The notes: generated from the letters alone by a model not told the origin. 64,000 bases of DNA from Haloarcula marismortui ATCC 43049 (GCF_000011085.1 NC_006394.1:1-64000); one strand, 5' to 3'; shown: positions 16,904 to 25,745, counted from the stretch's first letter. Program-made: numbers and translations.

Positions 16904-18298
16904 ATGCAGGCGACGATAATCGACGGAGTTCTTGAATCCCTTCGTATCGGTGTCGGATTTCTCTGGACGGCGGCGTGGGCGATCATCATGGGCCTCACGA
17001 TTACGAGTCTCGTCCAGGTCTACGTCTCGAAGGAGCGGATGGCACAGGTGCTGGGTGAGGGCGATCTAACTGGACTTACCAAGGCGACTGTGTTCGGAGC
17101 AGCAAGCAGTGGCTGTAGTTTCGGCGCCGTCGCCATCGGGAAGGGCCTGTTCAAGAAGGGGGCGCACGCGGTGAACTTCCTCGCGTTCATGTTCGCGTCG
17201 ACGAACCTCATCGTCGAACTAGGGCTGATGATTCTCATCCTGCTTGGCTGGGAGTTCCTCGTCGCGGAACTGCTCGGCGGCCTGATTCTCATCGCCGTCA
17301 TGGCCGCCATCGTCCACCTCACGCTTCCCGAAAACCTGTTTAACGAAGTCCGCGAGAAGCTCAACGAGCGCGACCACCAGGCGGGCGTCACGGAAGATCC
17401 CACCTGCGGGATGGAGGGGAAAGACGAGTACACGCTCACGACCGACGGCGGTGAGACGCTCAAATTCTGCTCGGAGGGCTGTATGGAGACCTATCGCCAG
17501 GAGACGTCGAGTAGCGGCGGGTGGCGTGACGAGTTGCTGTCGTGGGGTGGCTGGTACAAGGTCGGGAATCAGTACCGCAAGGAGTGGTCGATGATCTGGA
17601 AAGACATCGTCGCCGGCTTCCTTATTTCTGGGTTCGTCATCGTCTTCGTCCCGCAGTGGGTGTGGAACACGCTGTTCATTCAGGGCGACGGCCTGCTCGT
17701 GACTGCCGAGAACGCCGTCATGGGCGTCATCATCGCCGTCCTCAGTTTCGTCGGCAGTATGGGCAACGTCCCGTTCGCCGTCGCGCTCTGGGGTGGTGGC
17801 GTCAGCTTCGCCGGGATCATCGCGTTCGTCTACGCCGACCTCATCACCGTGCCCGTCCTGAACGTCTACCGGAAGTACTACGGCTGGAAGGTGATGCTGT
17901 ACATCCTCGGCGTCTTCTTCGTCACGATGGCGTTCACCGGCTTCCTCATGGAGCTGCTGTTCGACGCGCTGGGTATCGTTCCAGATCTGGCGGGCGGCGA
18001 GACGGCGACTGAACAGACGTACTTCGAGCTCAACTACACGTTCTACCTCAATATTATCGCCTTTGCGCTCTCCGGGTTCCTTCTGTATGTCTACCGGCGG
18101 GGACTCGGCGCACCAGGTCAGTATCGAGATCCGGTGTGCGGGATGCGAACCGACGATGAGGGCCCGAGTGCGTCCCACGATGGGACGACGTACTATTTTT
18201 GCTCAAAGAAATGCAAGCGTACGTTCGAAGAAGAACCAACGGAATTTACTAATCAAAGCCCGCAAATATCGAGCCACGATCACGATCATGACCACTGA
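16904..18298 (+). CDS. DUF318-type permease with two YHS domains
   Basis: A 464-residue membrane protein. Two blocks of about four TM helices match the UPF0718/DUF318 permease fold (GAASSGCSFGAVAIGKGLF and a second FVGSMGNVPFAVALWGGG repeat). Between the blocks is a YHS/TRASH-type zinc- or copper-binding module (DPTCGM ... KFCSEGCMETY), and a second (DPVCGM ... YYFCSKKCKRTF) follows the last helix, ending in a His-Asp-rich tail. Permeases of this family are linked to arsenic and other metal export. The fused YHS domains may gate or feed the channel. No operon partner on the same strand is immediately adjacent. Confidence 0.78.
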   Translation: MQATIIDGVLESLRIGVGFLWTAAWAIIMGLTITSLVQVYVSKERMAQVLGEGDLTGLTKATVFGAASSGCSFGAVAIGKGLFKKGAHAVNFLAFMFASTNLIVELGLMILILLGWEFLVAELLGGLILIAVMAAIVHLTLPENLFNEVREKLNERDHQAGVTEDPTCGMEGKDEYTLTTDGGETLKFCSEGCMETYRQETSSSGGWRDELLSWGGWYKVGNQYRKEWSMIWKDIVAGFLISGFVIVFVPQWVWNTLFIQGDGLLVTAENAVMGVIIAVLSFVGSMGNVPFAVALWGGGVSFAGIIAFVYADLITVPVLNVYRKYYGWKVMLYILGVFFVTMAFTGFLMELLFDALGIVPDLAGGETATEQTYFELNYTFYLNIIAFALSGFLLYVYRRGLGAPGQYRDPVCGMRTDDEGPSASHDGTTYYFCSKKCKRTFEEEPTEFTNQSPQISSHDHDHDH

Positions 18299-18423
18299 TG
18301 ATCGCACTGTGGTTCATCCGCTGTGATGGGGTTCATCATCACAGTTTCAATCCGCAATTGTCACACCTACTGCGCTCAAATAGACGGTATGAATAGTCAA
18401 ATCCCGCAACTCGGGGCTGTCAT

Positions 18424-19023
18424 ATGAATCGCCGTCGAGCAGATACTGTCGTCGGTGTGCTTCTCGGGTTCGTTCTCCTGGCCGGCGGGGTACTCAGTTG
18501 GCGGGCCTATCAACAGCGTCGGGCTATCGAGCAATCGATGGGGTCAATGATGGGTTCATCTATGGGAACGATGCACGGCCCAGACCCCCTCTGGTACGTG
18601 GTTGGAACCCTGCTGGTTGCTGGCGTTATCGGTGGCGTCTATTACGTGGTCCGGGGAGAACTCACCGATCCAGAAGTGGCCGACACAACGGCGCCTGTCG
18701 ATCCTGCACAGACATCGGCGGCAACAGCTACGTCGATGGATGATGACGCTGCACCGGCGACGTCTATCAATCCTGAATCGGACCCCCAAGCACGCGTTCT
18801 CGATCTCTTACCGGATGATGAACGACGCGTCCTCGAACCCGTCCTGAACTCCCCCGGAATCACGCAGATTGAACTTCGGGATCGATCTGAGTTCTCGAAG
18901 AGTAAAGTAAGCCAGACCGTGAGTTCACTCGAGGAGCGAGGTCTGCTGTATCGGGAACGACAGGGTCGGACCTATCGTGTGTATCCGAGTGATGACCTTC
19001 GGCAGCAACAACCGGGAAAATAG
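18424..19023 (+). CDS. Membrane-anchored winged-helix regulator
   Basis: A 199-residue protein with two predicted TM helices (about 8-27 and 57-77) joined by a short extracytoplasmic Met-rich loop (SMGSMMGSSMGTMHG). A linker then leads to a MarR-like winged helix (about 120-190: GITQIELRDRSEFSKSKVSQTVSSLEERGLL). The Met-rich outer loop could bind copper(I) or silver, so a membrane one-component metal sensor is a reasonable inference. It precedes a run of Met/His-rich exported proteins. Confidence 0.7.
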   Translation: MNRRRADTVVGVLLGFVLLAGGVLSWRAYQQRRAIEQSMGSMMGSSMGTMHGPDPLWYVVGTLLVAGVIGGVYYVVRGELTDPEVADTTAPVDPAQTSAATATSMDDDAAPATSINPESDPQARVLDLLPDDERRVLEPVLNSPGITQIELRDRSEFSKSKVSQTVSSLEERGLLYRERQGRTYRVYPSDDLRQQQPGK

Positions 19024-19191
19024 TCGCTATCTATCGGGCGCTCTCCCTCTCGAATTCCGTAGGTATGAACGGTCTCCCTCGAGCAAAACGGTTAGAAGAT
19101 GTTATAGACGTTCTCGAACGTTCTCCTGTATGGATTCACACCCATGTCGATAACTCCCGAGCAGGCCTACGAGTAACCGAGGAGAGAGACA

Positions 19192-19512
19192 ATGACCAAC
19201 TTCAAACTCGGCCGGTGGCTGCTCGTGGCGCTCGCGATTGTCGGACTCGCGTTCGCCGCACCGGCAGTCAGCGCACACGACAACGCAACGACCGCTGACG
19301 ACGCGCCTACGGACAATGCCACCGCAGATGAATGGGCCACTTGGATGGAGGCACAGATGACCGAACACATGGGCCCGGGTAGCGTCGAGTGGATGGAGTC
19401 GCACATGGGTGTGACCGTCGACGAGATGGCCCAGGACATGGCTGACGGGGAATACCACGACGGGGCTGACGACGGCTACAACGGCGGGATGTACGGGCAG
19501 GGCCACTGCTGA
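19192..19512 (+). CDS. Exported Met/His-rich acidic protein
   Basis: A 106-residue protein with a cleavable signal (LLVALAIVGLAFAAPAVSA, cut before HDNATT). The mature part is acidic with many Met and His (TEHMGPG, ESHMGVT, NGGMYGQGHC) and one C-terminal Cys. It may sequester copper or silver outside the cell. Function is inferred from composition and its place in the metal cluster. Confidence 0.65.
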   Translation: MTNFKLGRWLLVALAIVGLAFAAPAVSAHDNATTADDAPTDNATADEWATWMEAQMTEHMGPGSVEWMESHMGVTVDEMAQDMADGEYHDGADDGYNGGMYGQGHC

Positions 19513-19569
19513 CGGCTCTGGCCGTTTCGATCGCTCCAATCGAACACCACAACTCACCAACGCAAGATA

Positions 19570-19923
19570 ATGACGCAACTCACCACTCACATCGGACGCA
19601 CTGCTCGGCGACTCGCGATCCTCGCCGTCCCGCTGCTAGTTGCGGCGACTGGACCGGCTGTTGCCCACGGTAGTGGGAGCTACGGCGGCGGCATGATGGG
19701 GGGCGGCTGGGGCCTCTTCGGTGGAGCGATGGGGCTCTGGGGGTTCCTCTGGATGGGGCTCCTCATCGCCGTTCCGCTCTACATTGTCTATGCGCTCCTC
19801 AATCGAGGCTCCGGTGGGAACGAAGAGCAGTCGCTGTCGGTTCTCCGTGAGCGCTACGCCCGCGGAGAGCTCTCGGATGACGAATTCGATCGGCGGCGAG
19901 AACAGCTCGAACGCACCGGATGA
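19570..19923 (+). CDS. SHOCT-domain membrane protein
   Basis: A 117-residue protein: signal-like N-terminus, Gly/Met-rich loop (YGGGMMGGGW), one or two TM helices (about 47-77), then a C-terminal SHOCT domain (LSVLRERYARGELSDDEFDRRREQL). SHOCT is a short oligomerisation module. Two similar proteins lie at 20439 and 39354, and a halocyanin fusion at 21244. Probably an envelope component of metal stress response. Confidence 0.72.
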   Translation: MTQLTTHIGRTARRLAILAVPLLVAATGPAVAHGSGSYGGGMMGGGWGLFGGAMGLWGFLWMGLLIAVPLYIVYALLNRGSGGNEEQSLSVLRERYARGELSDDEFDRRREQLERTG

Positions 19924-20018
19924 CTGGAGCAGCTGCTGTTCCAGCCGATACATCATATTCCCAACGGCCGCCGTTGCGGCACCCAACCGTTAACCCCGTA
20001 GACGGGGTATGATACTTC

Positions 20019-20435
20019 ATGGAATACACAATACAGACTTCAGTCACCGGTGAGTTCGACGACGTCGTCGACACGACGATTGCGGCGCTCAAAGACGAAG
20101 GATTCGGCGTCCTCTGTGACATCGACGTCCAAGCGACGCTCGAGGAGAAACTCGGCGAGGAGTTTCGACAGTACTGCATCCTCGGTGCGTGCAACCCGGG
20201 GCTGGCACACGAGGGCCTGAACGAAGAGATCGAACTCGGCGCACTCCTCCCGTGTAACGTCATTGTCTACGAAACCGACGGCGGCGAGGTCATGGTGAGT
20301 GCCGTCGACCCACAACAGCTCGTCGGCATCGCCGACAACGAGGCACTCGACTCGATCGCGAACGAGGTCCACGACCGGTTCGAACGCGTTCTCGCCAGCG
20401 TCGCGGACGAACTCGAATCATCGACCGAGATCTGA
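20019..20435 (+). CDS. DUF302 domain protein
   Basis: A 138-residue cytoplasmic DUF302 protein (TTIAALKDEGFGVLCDIDVQATLEEKLGEEFRQYCILGACNP...). DUF302 proteins are commonly found next to sulfur and metal genes; their activity is unknown. Four residues separate it from the following SHOCT gene start, so the two are probably co-transcribed. Confidence 0.78.
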   Translation: MEYTIQTSVTGEFDDVVDTTIAALKDEGFGVLCDIDVQATLEEKLGEEFRQYCILGACNPGLAHEGLNEEIELGALLPCNVIVYETDGGEVMVSAVDPQQLVGIADNEALDSIANEVHDRFERVLASVADELESSTEI

Positions 20436-20438
20436 ACC

Positions 20439-20792
20439 ATGACATCATCAAACCAACTCGACACCACAACCATCGTCCTCCTCATCCTCGGGGCGATCAT
20501 CGTCCTCCCCTTGCTCACGATGGGGATGGGATTCGGCGGGATGATGGGATACGGTGGAATGATGGGTGGATACGGGACGACCAGCGGCTGGTGGCCACTC
20601 GTCGGGATGCTCGTCCAGCTGGTCTTCCTCCTCCTCCTGCTCGGTGGCGGATATCTCGTCTTCCGTCGCGTGACGGCATCGCAGTCGTCGCGGAATCCCG
20701 CAATGGAGGAGCTGCGTATGGCATACGCCCGCGGAGATCTCACCGAGGAAGAGTTCGAGGCGCGTCGGAACAAGCTCGAACGCTCGGAGTGA
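20439..20792 (+). CDS. SHOCT-domain membrane protein
   Basis: A 117-residue protein with two TM helices (about 11-27 and 53-76) separated by a Gly/Met loop (MGMGFGGMMGYGGMMGGYG), and a C-terminal SHOCT (MEELRMAYARGDLTEEEFEARRNKL). Follows the DUF302 gene by three bases. Paralogue of the SHOCT proteins at 19570 and 39354. Confidence 0.72.
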   Translation: MTSSNQLDTTTIVLLILGAIIVLPLLTMGMGFGGMMGYGGMMGGYGTTSGWWPLVGMLVQLVFLLLLLGGGYLVFRRVTASQSSRNPAMEELRMAYARGDLTEEEFEARRNKLERSE

Positions 20793-20833
20793 CGGTCCGA
20801 CCACCAACCTCCGGCGTTACTCACGTCCGGCCC

Positions 20834-20849
20834 CTTGGAATCCGAAATC
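20834..20849 (+). promoter_or_regulatory. Putative copper-regulon dyad upstream of the thioredoxin gene
   Basis: CTTGGAATCCGAAATC lies 67 bases before the thioredoxin start. It matches the dyads upstream of copA and the copZ-like genes. Confidence 0.45.
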
Positions 20850-20915
20850 TGTGACCCTCACAGCTTTCGGATGTGAATAGAAGTGTGCTAAAAGCATAAG
20901 ACCATACTAGCTACT

Positions 20916-21224
20916 ATGACGGAAGTTATCCTGTTCACACAGGAGACTTGTGGAGCGTGCGCAACGCAGCGAGAGAAAAACGAGGGTATCGAAGATGCGT
21001 ATCCGGATGTCGAGTTCCGGGAGGTTGACATCCAGACCGATCTGGAGACGGCCGAGGAGTACGGTGTCCGAAAGACGCCAACGACGCTCGTGTATGCAAA
21101 CGGGGAACAGACGGCCGAGTTCATCGGCATCGTCGACCGGGACGAATTGGAGGCTGCCATCGAGAGCGCCGGCCAGCAATCGCCCGGACTCACGAACCGG
21201 CTCGCCAGCATCATCCGTGGATAA
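20916..21224 (+). CDS. Thioredoxin/glutaredoxin-like protein
   Basis: A 102-residue thioredoxin-fold protein with the redox motif C-G-A-C near residue 11 and the cis-Pro motif KTPTTLVYANG. Catalyses thiol-disulfide exchange; in a copper cluster it may supply reduced thiols for the chaperones or the exported halocyanin that follows 19 bases later. First gene after the CTTGGAATCC dyad. Confidence 0.8.
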   Translation: MTEVILFTQETCGACATQREKNEGIEDAYPDVEFREVDIQTDLETAEEYGVRKTPTTLVYANGEQTAEFIGIVDRDELEAAIESAGQQSPGLTNRLASIIRG

Positions 21225-21243
21225 CAGAAGCCAACCAGCTACA

Positions 21244-21990
21244 ATGACAGACTACAGTAGACGCCAGTTCCTGGGAGCGCTCGGTGCTGGCACAGTCGCG
21301 AGTGCGGGATTCACCCAACCAGTCGCCGCACAGGAGACGCCCGTCGTGAAGATGGGCAACAACTACTTCGACCCGATCGGGCTCCACGTCGAACCTGGCA
21401 CGACCGTCCGCTTCGAGATAGCAGCCGGAGCTCACTCGGCGACGGCCTATCCGGACCGCGTTCCCGCCGACGCCACCGCCTTCGACAGCGGGACCATCTC
21501 GCAGGGGAGCTTCGAGCACACGTTCGAGGTGCCCGGAACGTACGACTACTACTGCATCCCTCACAAGACGGTCGGCATGGTCGGTCGCATCGTCGTTGGT
21601 AGCCCTGGCGGTCCAGCTGAAGACAGCCCGATCCCGGACGGCGAGGTCCCAGACAGCGAAACGATCGTCCAGAACGGCGCCGTTGCCGTCGGCTCGGACG
21701 TCGACGGCAGTGGGAGTACCGATGGCGGAATGATGGGTCCAGGGATGATGCACGGCCGGAACGGTGGATGGTTCGGTGGGCTGCCGTTCGTCGGCGGGGC
21801 ACTCGGGATGCTGGGGCTGGTCGGCGGCTTCCTCTACTGGGCAATGGGTCGAGGCGATGCACCTCCAGAGAGTGACGATTCCGCTATGGAAACCCTCCAA
21901 CGTCGTTACGCACGAGGCGAGATCGACGAAGAAGAGTTCCAGAAGCGTCGTGAACGGTTGGAGACTGGGAGTGAAGACCCATCTCGGTAA
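21244..21990 (+). CDS. Halocyanin-transmembrane-SHOCT fusion
   Basis: A 248-residue protein. A Tat signal (SRRQFLG) leads to a halocyanin blue-copper domain with ligands H64, C104, H107 and M112 (YYCIPHKTVGM), then a Met-rich stretch (GGMMGPGMMHG), one TM helix (about 179-201) and a SHOCT domain (about 214-242). Halocyanins carry electrons to oxidases; fused to a membrane anchor and SHOCT this one probably assembles with the SHOCT membrane proteins nearby. The start at 21244 is set by the Tat motif. Confidence 0.85.
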   Translation: MTDYSRRQFLGALGAGTVASAGFTQPVAAQETPVVKMGNNYFDPIGLHVEPGTTVRFEIAAGAHSATAYPDRVPADATAFDSGTISQGSFEHTFEVPGTYDYYCIPHKTVGMVGRIVVGSPGGPAEDSPIPDGEVPDSETIVQNGAVAVGSDVDGSGSTDGGMMGPGMMHGRNGGWFGGLPFVGGALGMLGLVGGFLYWAMGRGDAPPESDDSAMETLQRRYARGEIDEEEFQKRRERLETGSEDPSR

Positions 21991-22274
21991 GGCGCGGTGT
22001 CGTCGCCATTTCTACACGCCTGAGGTCCCTCGCTCAGGAGTCCTTCGAAGACCTGTTCCTACGCCGCGGCACTTCTCCGCGGAACGTAAGCCGCACTCAT
22101 CGGTGCCCAGAGAACGAGGGACACAGCAGCAACCAGAGTCCACCGAACCGTTTGCCCGATCAGACGGTCGTAGTGAAATCCGAGTCAAACTATCCAATTG
22201 AGCGAAGCTGGATATAGTGCTGTTTGGGTCTTCTCCCCTACAGTTACCGGAGTAAGTAGTCTACTGGCCTGATC

Positions 22275-23027
22275 TTACTTCTCCTGTGTAATTCGGTAGT
22301 AGACGCCGATTGTGAGGACAGCTACGAGGAGGAGGTATCCAGTAGCCCACACCAATGAGAGAGTCGTATCTACGTCCGTTGTGAGTCCGGTATCGACCAT
22401 CACACGGACGGGCCAATAGCCGGGGAGTAGTTTCATCCACCATTCGGGCTCGGACTGGATGAACAGCGGATCCTGGAAGAGTCCGATATCGAGCATCGGG
22501 AGAATCAGCATTAGCCACATCCCGGCTAGGCGGTCGAAAACGGCCCCGACGAGCATCCCGATGAGACCATACGTGACCGAGACGACGAGCATCGCTGCGA
22601 CGAACCACCAGAGATGCTCAGGCTGGAAATCGACGAGCATCACGCCGACTGAGACGCCGGTAACGATGAGAGTGATTGCTGCGAGGACCCCAAACCGGGC
22701 AGTGATTACCTGTCGTGCACGATAGCCGGCGACTGCCAGACGACCGTCTGTGTCTTTGGCTTCTCGCATCAGGAACAACCCGGCGAGTCCCGCGATGAGG
22801 GCGCTCGTAATCGGCGTCATAATCACGCCGTGGACCTCAGGCATCCCTCGCATGACCGTCACCGTCTCACCGTCGACGAGCGTCCGAACCGGCATCTCGA
22901 CGTCCTGGGTGACTGCGAACGCCAACGTGATGAACGAGACCGGTAGGACGACCAGTAGAGCGACGAGGACGTAGTTTCGCGCCTGTTCTTTGATGCCGAT
23001 TGTGAACGCCGTTGTCGTACGACTCAT
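22275..23027 (-). CDS. ABC transporter permease
   Basis: A 250-residue membrane protein with about six TM helices, of the ABC-2/lantibiotic-export type (SFITLAFAVTQDVEMPVRTLVDGE, later LLPGYWPVRVMVDTG). Start ATG at 23027 overlaps the preceding permease by ATGA; a GTG at 23036 is possible. With the second permease and the ATPase it forms one three-gene exporter. Cargo unknown. Confidence 0.82.
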   Translation of the reverse strand: MSRTTTAFTIGIKEQARNYVLVALLVVLPVSFITLAFAVTQDVEMPVRTLVDGETVTVMRGMPEVHGVIMTPITSALIAGLAGLFLMREAKDTDGRLAVAGYRARQVITARFGVLAAITLIVTGVSVGVMLVDFQPEHLWWFVAAMLVVSVTYGLIGMLVGAVFDRLAGMWLMLILPMLDIGLFQDPLFIQSEPEWWMKLLPGYWPVRVMVDTGLTTDVDTTLSLVWATGYLLLVAVLTIGVYYRITQEK

Positions 23028-23761
23028 GCGGACCACCCACCACTGGTGCGCATCGTCACTCCGAACACTGCGGTGACGAGTACAAGCAGGACTAGCAGGT
23101 ATCCGGCGACGAAGCCGAGATCACCCGTCGTATATGTGCCTTGGAACATCGCCTCCTGAAGGAGTTCCTTTGGATGATAGAGCGGGAAGTATTCCACGAA
23201 CTCGGGAACGTCGGCGGCCAGCGGACTGTCGCCACTGAGGAACGCATCCATCATTGCAAGGAACACCACGACGAGCGAGCCTTCGAACAGTCGTGGAAGG
23301 AGCGCCCCGACGAGTGCGCCAAGAAACGCATAGACGAGGCCGGCAAGTACGAGGAATACGAACGTCAGGACAGGGGCTCCCGGTGAAATCGTCAGCCAGA
23401 GAACGCCGTAGTTTACGGCAGCCACGACAACGGTCACTCCTCCGAGCGCCGCTAATCGAGTCGCAAGCAGTGTTCGGGGTGGATAGCCTGTCTGAACGAG
23501 TCGCCGATCGGCTGCACGCGCACTAATCATCTGCGCGAGTCCCATCAGGCCGGCAATGATGGCGACCCCGAATATCGCTCCGAGAAGGCGACCTAGCTCG
23601 ATCGGAATCGCCTCGACCGTCGGCATACTTGGTAACCCAGCCATTGCTTGTCCCCAGCCTTCGATAACGACAATCGGAAGGAGAAGTGCTAGGACAACAT
23701 TCAGGGGGGTTCTGAGGAAGGTGGAGACGTTCGCCCGAATCCCCGTCCAAACCCTATTCAT
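23024..23761 (-). CDS. ABC transporter permease
   Basis: A 245-residue paralogous permease with about six TM helices and a large extracytoplasmic loop after the first helix. The ATG at 23761 overlaps the end of the ATPase gene by eight bases (GATGAATAG). Pairs with the permease at 22275 as a heterodimeric channel. Confidence 0.82.
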   Translation of the reverse strand: MNRVWTGIRANVSTFLRTPLNVVLALLLPIVVIEGWGQAMAGLPSMPTVEAIPIELGRLLGAIFGVAIIAGLMGLAQMISARAADRRLVQTGYPPRTLLATRLAALGGVTVVVAAVNYGVLWLTISPGAPVLTFVFLVLAGLVYAFLGALVGALLPRLFEGSLVVVFLAMMDAFLSGDSPLAADVPEFVEYFPLYHPKELLQEAMFQGTYTTGDLGFVAGYLLVLLVLVTAVFGVTMRTSGGWSA

Positions 23762-24485
23762 CGGTCTCTTCCCCCCGTTCACTGGCCGTTGCATCAGTCT
23801 CGCCTTCCTGGTCAGTCACGTCGTAGACCTGTCCGTCACGAACCTCATAGATGCGGTCGAGACGACTTTGCTCTTCGATCAGGTGTGAAATCATCGTGAC
23901 AGCTGTTCCGTCGGCAGCGAGTTCCTCGGCGAGATCCCAGAACGTGAGATACGTTTCCCAGTCGAATCCAGTGTAGGGCTCGTCCAGCATGAGGACGTCC
24001 GGATCGTGCATCAGGGCGATACTGAGATTGATTTTCTGCCGGTTTCCACCACTGAGTTGGTCGATTCGGTAGTCAAGGTACTGCTCGAAATCGAGTTTCG
24101 ACGCCAAGCGGTGTTTGGCCTCGTCGATTTCTTCGGCGGTCATTCCGTATCCGGAACCGAACAGTCGGAACGTCTCTCCGACCGTCAAGCGGTCGTAAAG
24201 CAGTGGTTCCTGTGGACACCAGCCAACGGTTCCCGTCCGTTCGACTGTTCCGGAATCCTGTTCGAGGACACCGACGAGGATGTTCATGAGCGTGGATTTG
24301 CCCGACCCGTTCGCGCCGACGATCCCGACGATTTCCCCCGTCCGAATTTCGAGATCGGCATCGGTGAGGACGGTCACTGACCGCGTAAATGGAAAACTCG
24401 ATCCGTACGTTTTTTCAATCTCATTAGCACGGACGAGTACCTTGTTGCTTGTAGCTTCTCCTTTGGTGGTTGTGGACGCTTCCAT
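23754..24485 (-). CDS. ABC transporter ATP-binding protein
   Basis: A 243-residue ABC ATPase: Walker A GANGSGKST, Q-loop PQEPLLYDRL, signature LSGGNRQK, Walker B VLMLDEPYTGFD and a switch H in ISHL. It energises the two permeases immediately downstream. Start ATG at 24485 is preferred over 24497. The gene is 108 bases downstream of the Lrp-TRASH regulator on the same strand, so metal control is plausible but not shown. Confidence 0.9.
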   Translation of the reverse strand: MEASTTTKGEATSNKVLVRANEIEKTYGSSFPFTRSVTVLTDADLEIRTGEIVGIVGANGSGKSTLMNILVGVLEQDSGTVERTGTVGWCPQEPLLYDRLTVGETFRLFGSGYGMTAEEIDEAKHRLASKLDFEQYLDYRIDQLSGGNRQKINLSIALMHDPDVLMLDEPYTGFDWETYLTFWDLAEELAADGTAVTMISHLIEEQSRLDRIYEVRDGQVYDVTDQEGETDATASERGEETDE

Positions 24486-24593
24486 AGGTGTATACACACG
24501 CTTCTAATTCACTGCGATTACTGTTTCAAATCAAAACTATTTGCAGCAAACTCGTAAGCAATCAGGAATTGAGTATACAGCTAATGCTAGACT

Positions 24594-25196
24594 CTAAGCA
24601 TCAGATTTCTCTTGACTTTCTGTATACTGTTCCCTATACGTTGTTTCACAGTTCTCACTGCAAAACTGCTGGAGTGAACCACCGACACGGGTGGCTAGTC
24701 CGTCTTCACCGACAGTAGTTCCGCAATTTGCACATTTGAGTGCGGATTCAGTCCCCTCGGCATACGCTGATTGAGCAGCGTTCGACAGCAGTTGTACGTC
24801 GTATCGCCGCACGTCAGTCAGTGGTAGATATTGCTGCGCCCAGTTTCCGACTGTATTCCGCGGCGGCGTCGCAACAGCTACGATTTCGCCCTCCGCAGTT
24901 GTGAATACGTGTTCTACGGCTGGGGTCTCGAGGATCGATTCTCGAAGAGAATCCGTCTTTCCGAGCTCAGGCTGGAGGCGTACCATGACGTGTATCCGGT
25001 TTTCGTACTGTGTGAGGTCGAGATCAACGGTGAATCGACGAATGACATCTTCTTGCTCCAACTGACGGACGCGTGCTGAAACGGACGGGGGTGAAAGATT
25101 TACAGCCTCAGCAATAGTGCTGTAGGGTCGTCTCGCGTTCTCCGCTAAAAGACGGAGGATTTCGCGATCCGTGTCGTCAAGTTCTGGTTGGGTCAT
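24594..25196 (-). CDS. Lrp/AsnC-TRASH metal regulator
   Basis: A 200-residue regulator: an AsnC helix-turn-helix (about 5-60, DREILRLLAENARRPYSTIAEAV), an AsnC ligand-binding-like middle, and a TRASH zinc/copper-binding C-terminus (CANCG ... QFCSENCETTY). Related Lrp-TRASH proteins control copper ATPase genes in halophiles. It follows a 46-residue YHS protein on the same strand, and the two probably form one transcript. Confidence 0.85.
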   Translation of the reverse strand: MTQPELDDTDREILRLLAENARRPYSTIAEAVNLSPPSVSARVRQLEQEDVIRRFTVDLDLTQYENRIHVMVRLQPELGKTDSLRESILETPAVEHVFTTAEGEIVAVATPPRNTVGNWAQQYLPLTDVRRYDVQLLSNAAQSAYAEGTESALKCANCGTTVGEDGLATRVGGSLQQFCSENCETTYREQYTESQEKSDA

Positions 25197-25255
25197 CGAA
25201 AGGCGGAATGGGGGTGGGTGTGGGGGAGCTACGACGCAGGTGTGGGGTGTGACGG

Positions 25256-25396
25256 TTAGACGTACTCCTCCGGTGTCGAGGTGAACGTCTCCTTGCAGCC
25301 CTCGGCACAGAAGTAGTACGTCTGACCGTCGTACTCAGCTGTGGCCGCCGGATCACTTTCATCGACGTCCATTCCACAGACTGGATCAGTTGCCAT
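25256..25396 (-). CDS. 46-residue YHS-domain protein
   Basis: ATG at 25396 to TAA at 25256: a complete YHS domain on its own (DPVCGM, YYFCAEGCKETF, ending EEYV). YHS domains bind metal through paired Cys. It lies 59 bases upstream of the Lrp-TRASH gene, in the same orientation, and is preceded by a possible copper dyad. Too small to be found without looking for it; the fold match makes it a real gene. Confidence 0.82.
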   Translation of the reverse strand: MATDPVCGMDVDESDPAATAEYDGQTYYFCAEGCKETFTSTPEEYV

Positions 25397-25745
25397 TCGG
25401 TTTCACCCCACATCAATGGTACGAGGGCCTGAATCAAGCAATTTGTTCTTAGCAATCCAAAGTCGGGATACATAGCGATTTGAGCCGTGCTGCACGGTTT
25501 GGCTTTTCTGACTCCACAATCAACGGTTAGTACCTCACAATCCCGAACTATCGTTCGAGTATACCAACGGATTCCTATCTGTGTCCTATATAAATACTGG
25601 AGTCTGAACCAATTCTAAACCTATGGGTCACGATCCACCACACGACAATCACGAGCAGTGAAGACCCCACAGGTCCATCCAAATTCGTGGATGCTCAAGC
25701 GTCGACGTGACGATCCGATTCTTTCTTGCGCCGTGCAAGTAGCAG
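25397..25745. other. Intergenic region
   Basis: Contains the dyad at 25448-25462 and, on the plus strand, an AT-rich TATATAAATAC at about 25587-25597 in front of a 12-codon frame at 25623-25661 (MGHDPPHDNHEQ). No larger gene seen. Confidence 0.35.
25448..25462 (-). promoter_or_regulatory. Possible copper-regulon dyad upstream of the YHS gene
   Basis: On the minus strand CTTTGGATTGCTAAG, a one-base-longer relative of the dyads upstream of copA and copZ. About 50-65 bases before the YHS start. Confidence 0.35.

Noticed and set aside
17219-18178. 319-codon minus-strand frame opposite the YHS permease
   Set aside because: No domain or signal; the plus-strand permease has clear YHS and TM features.
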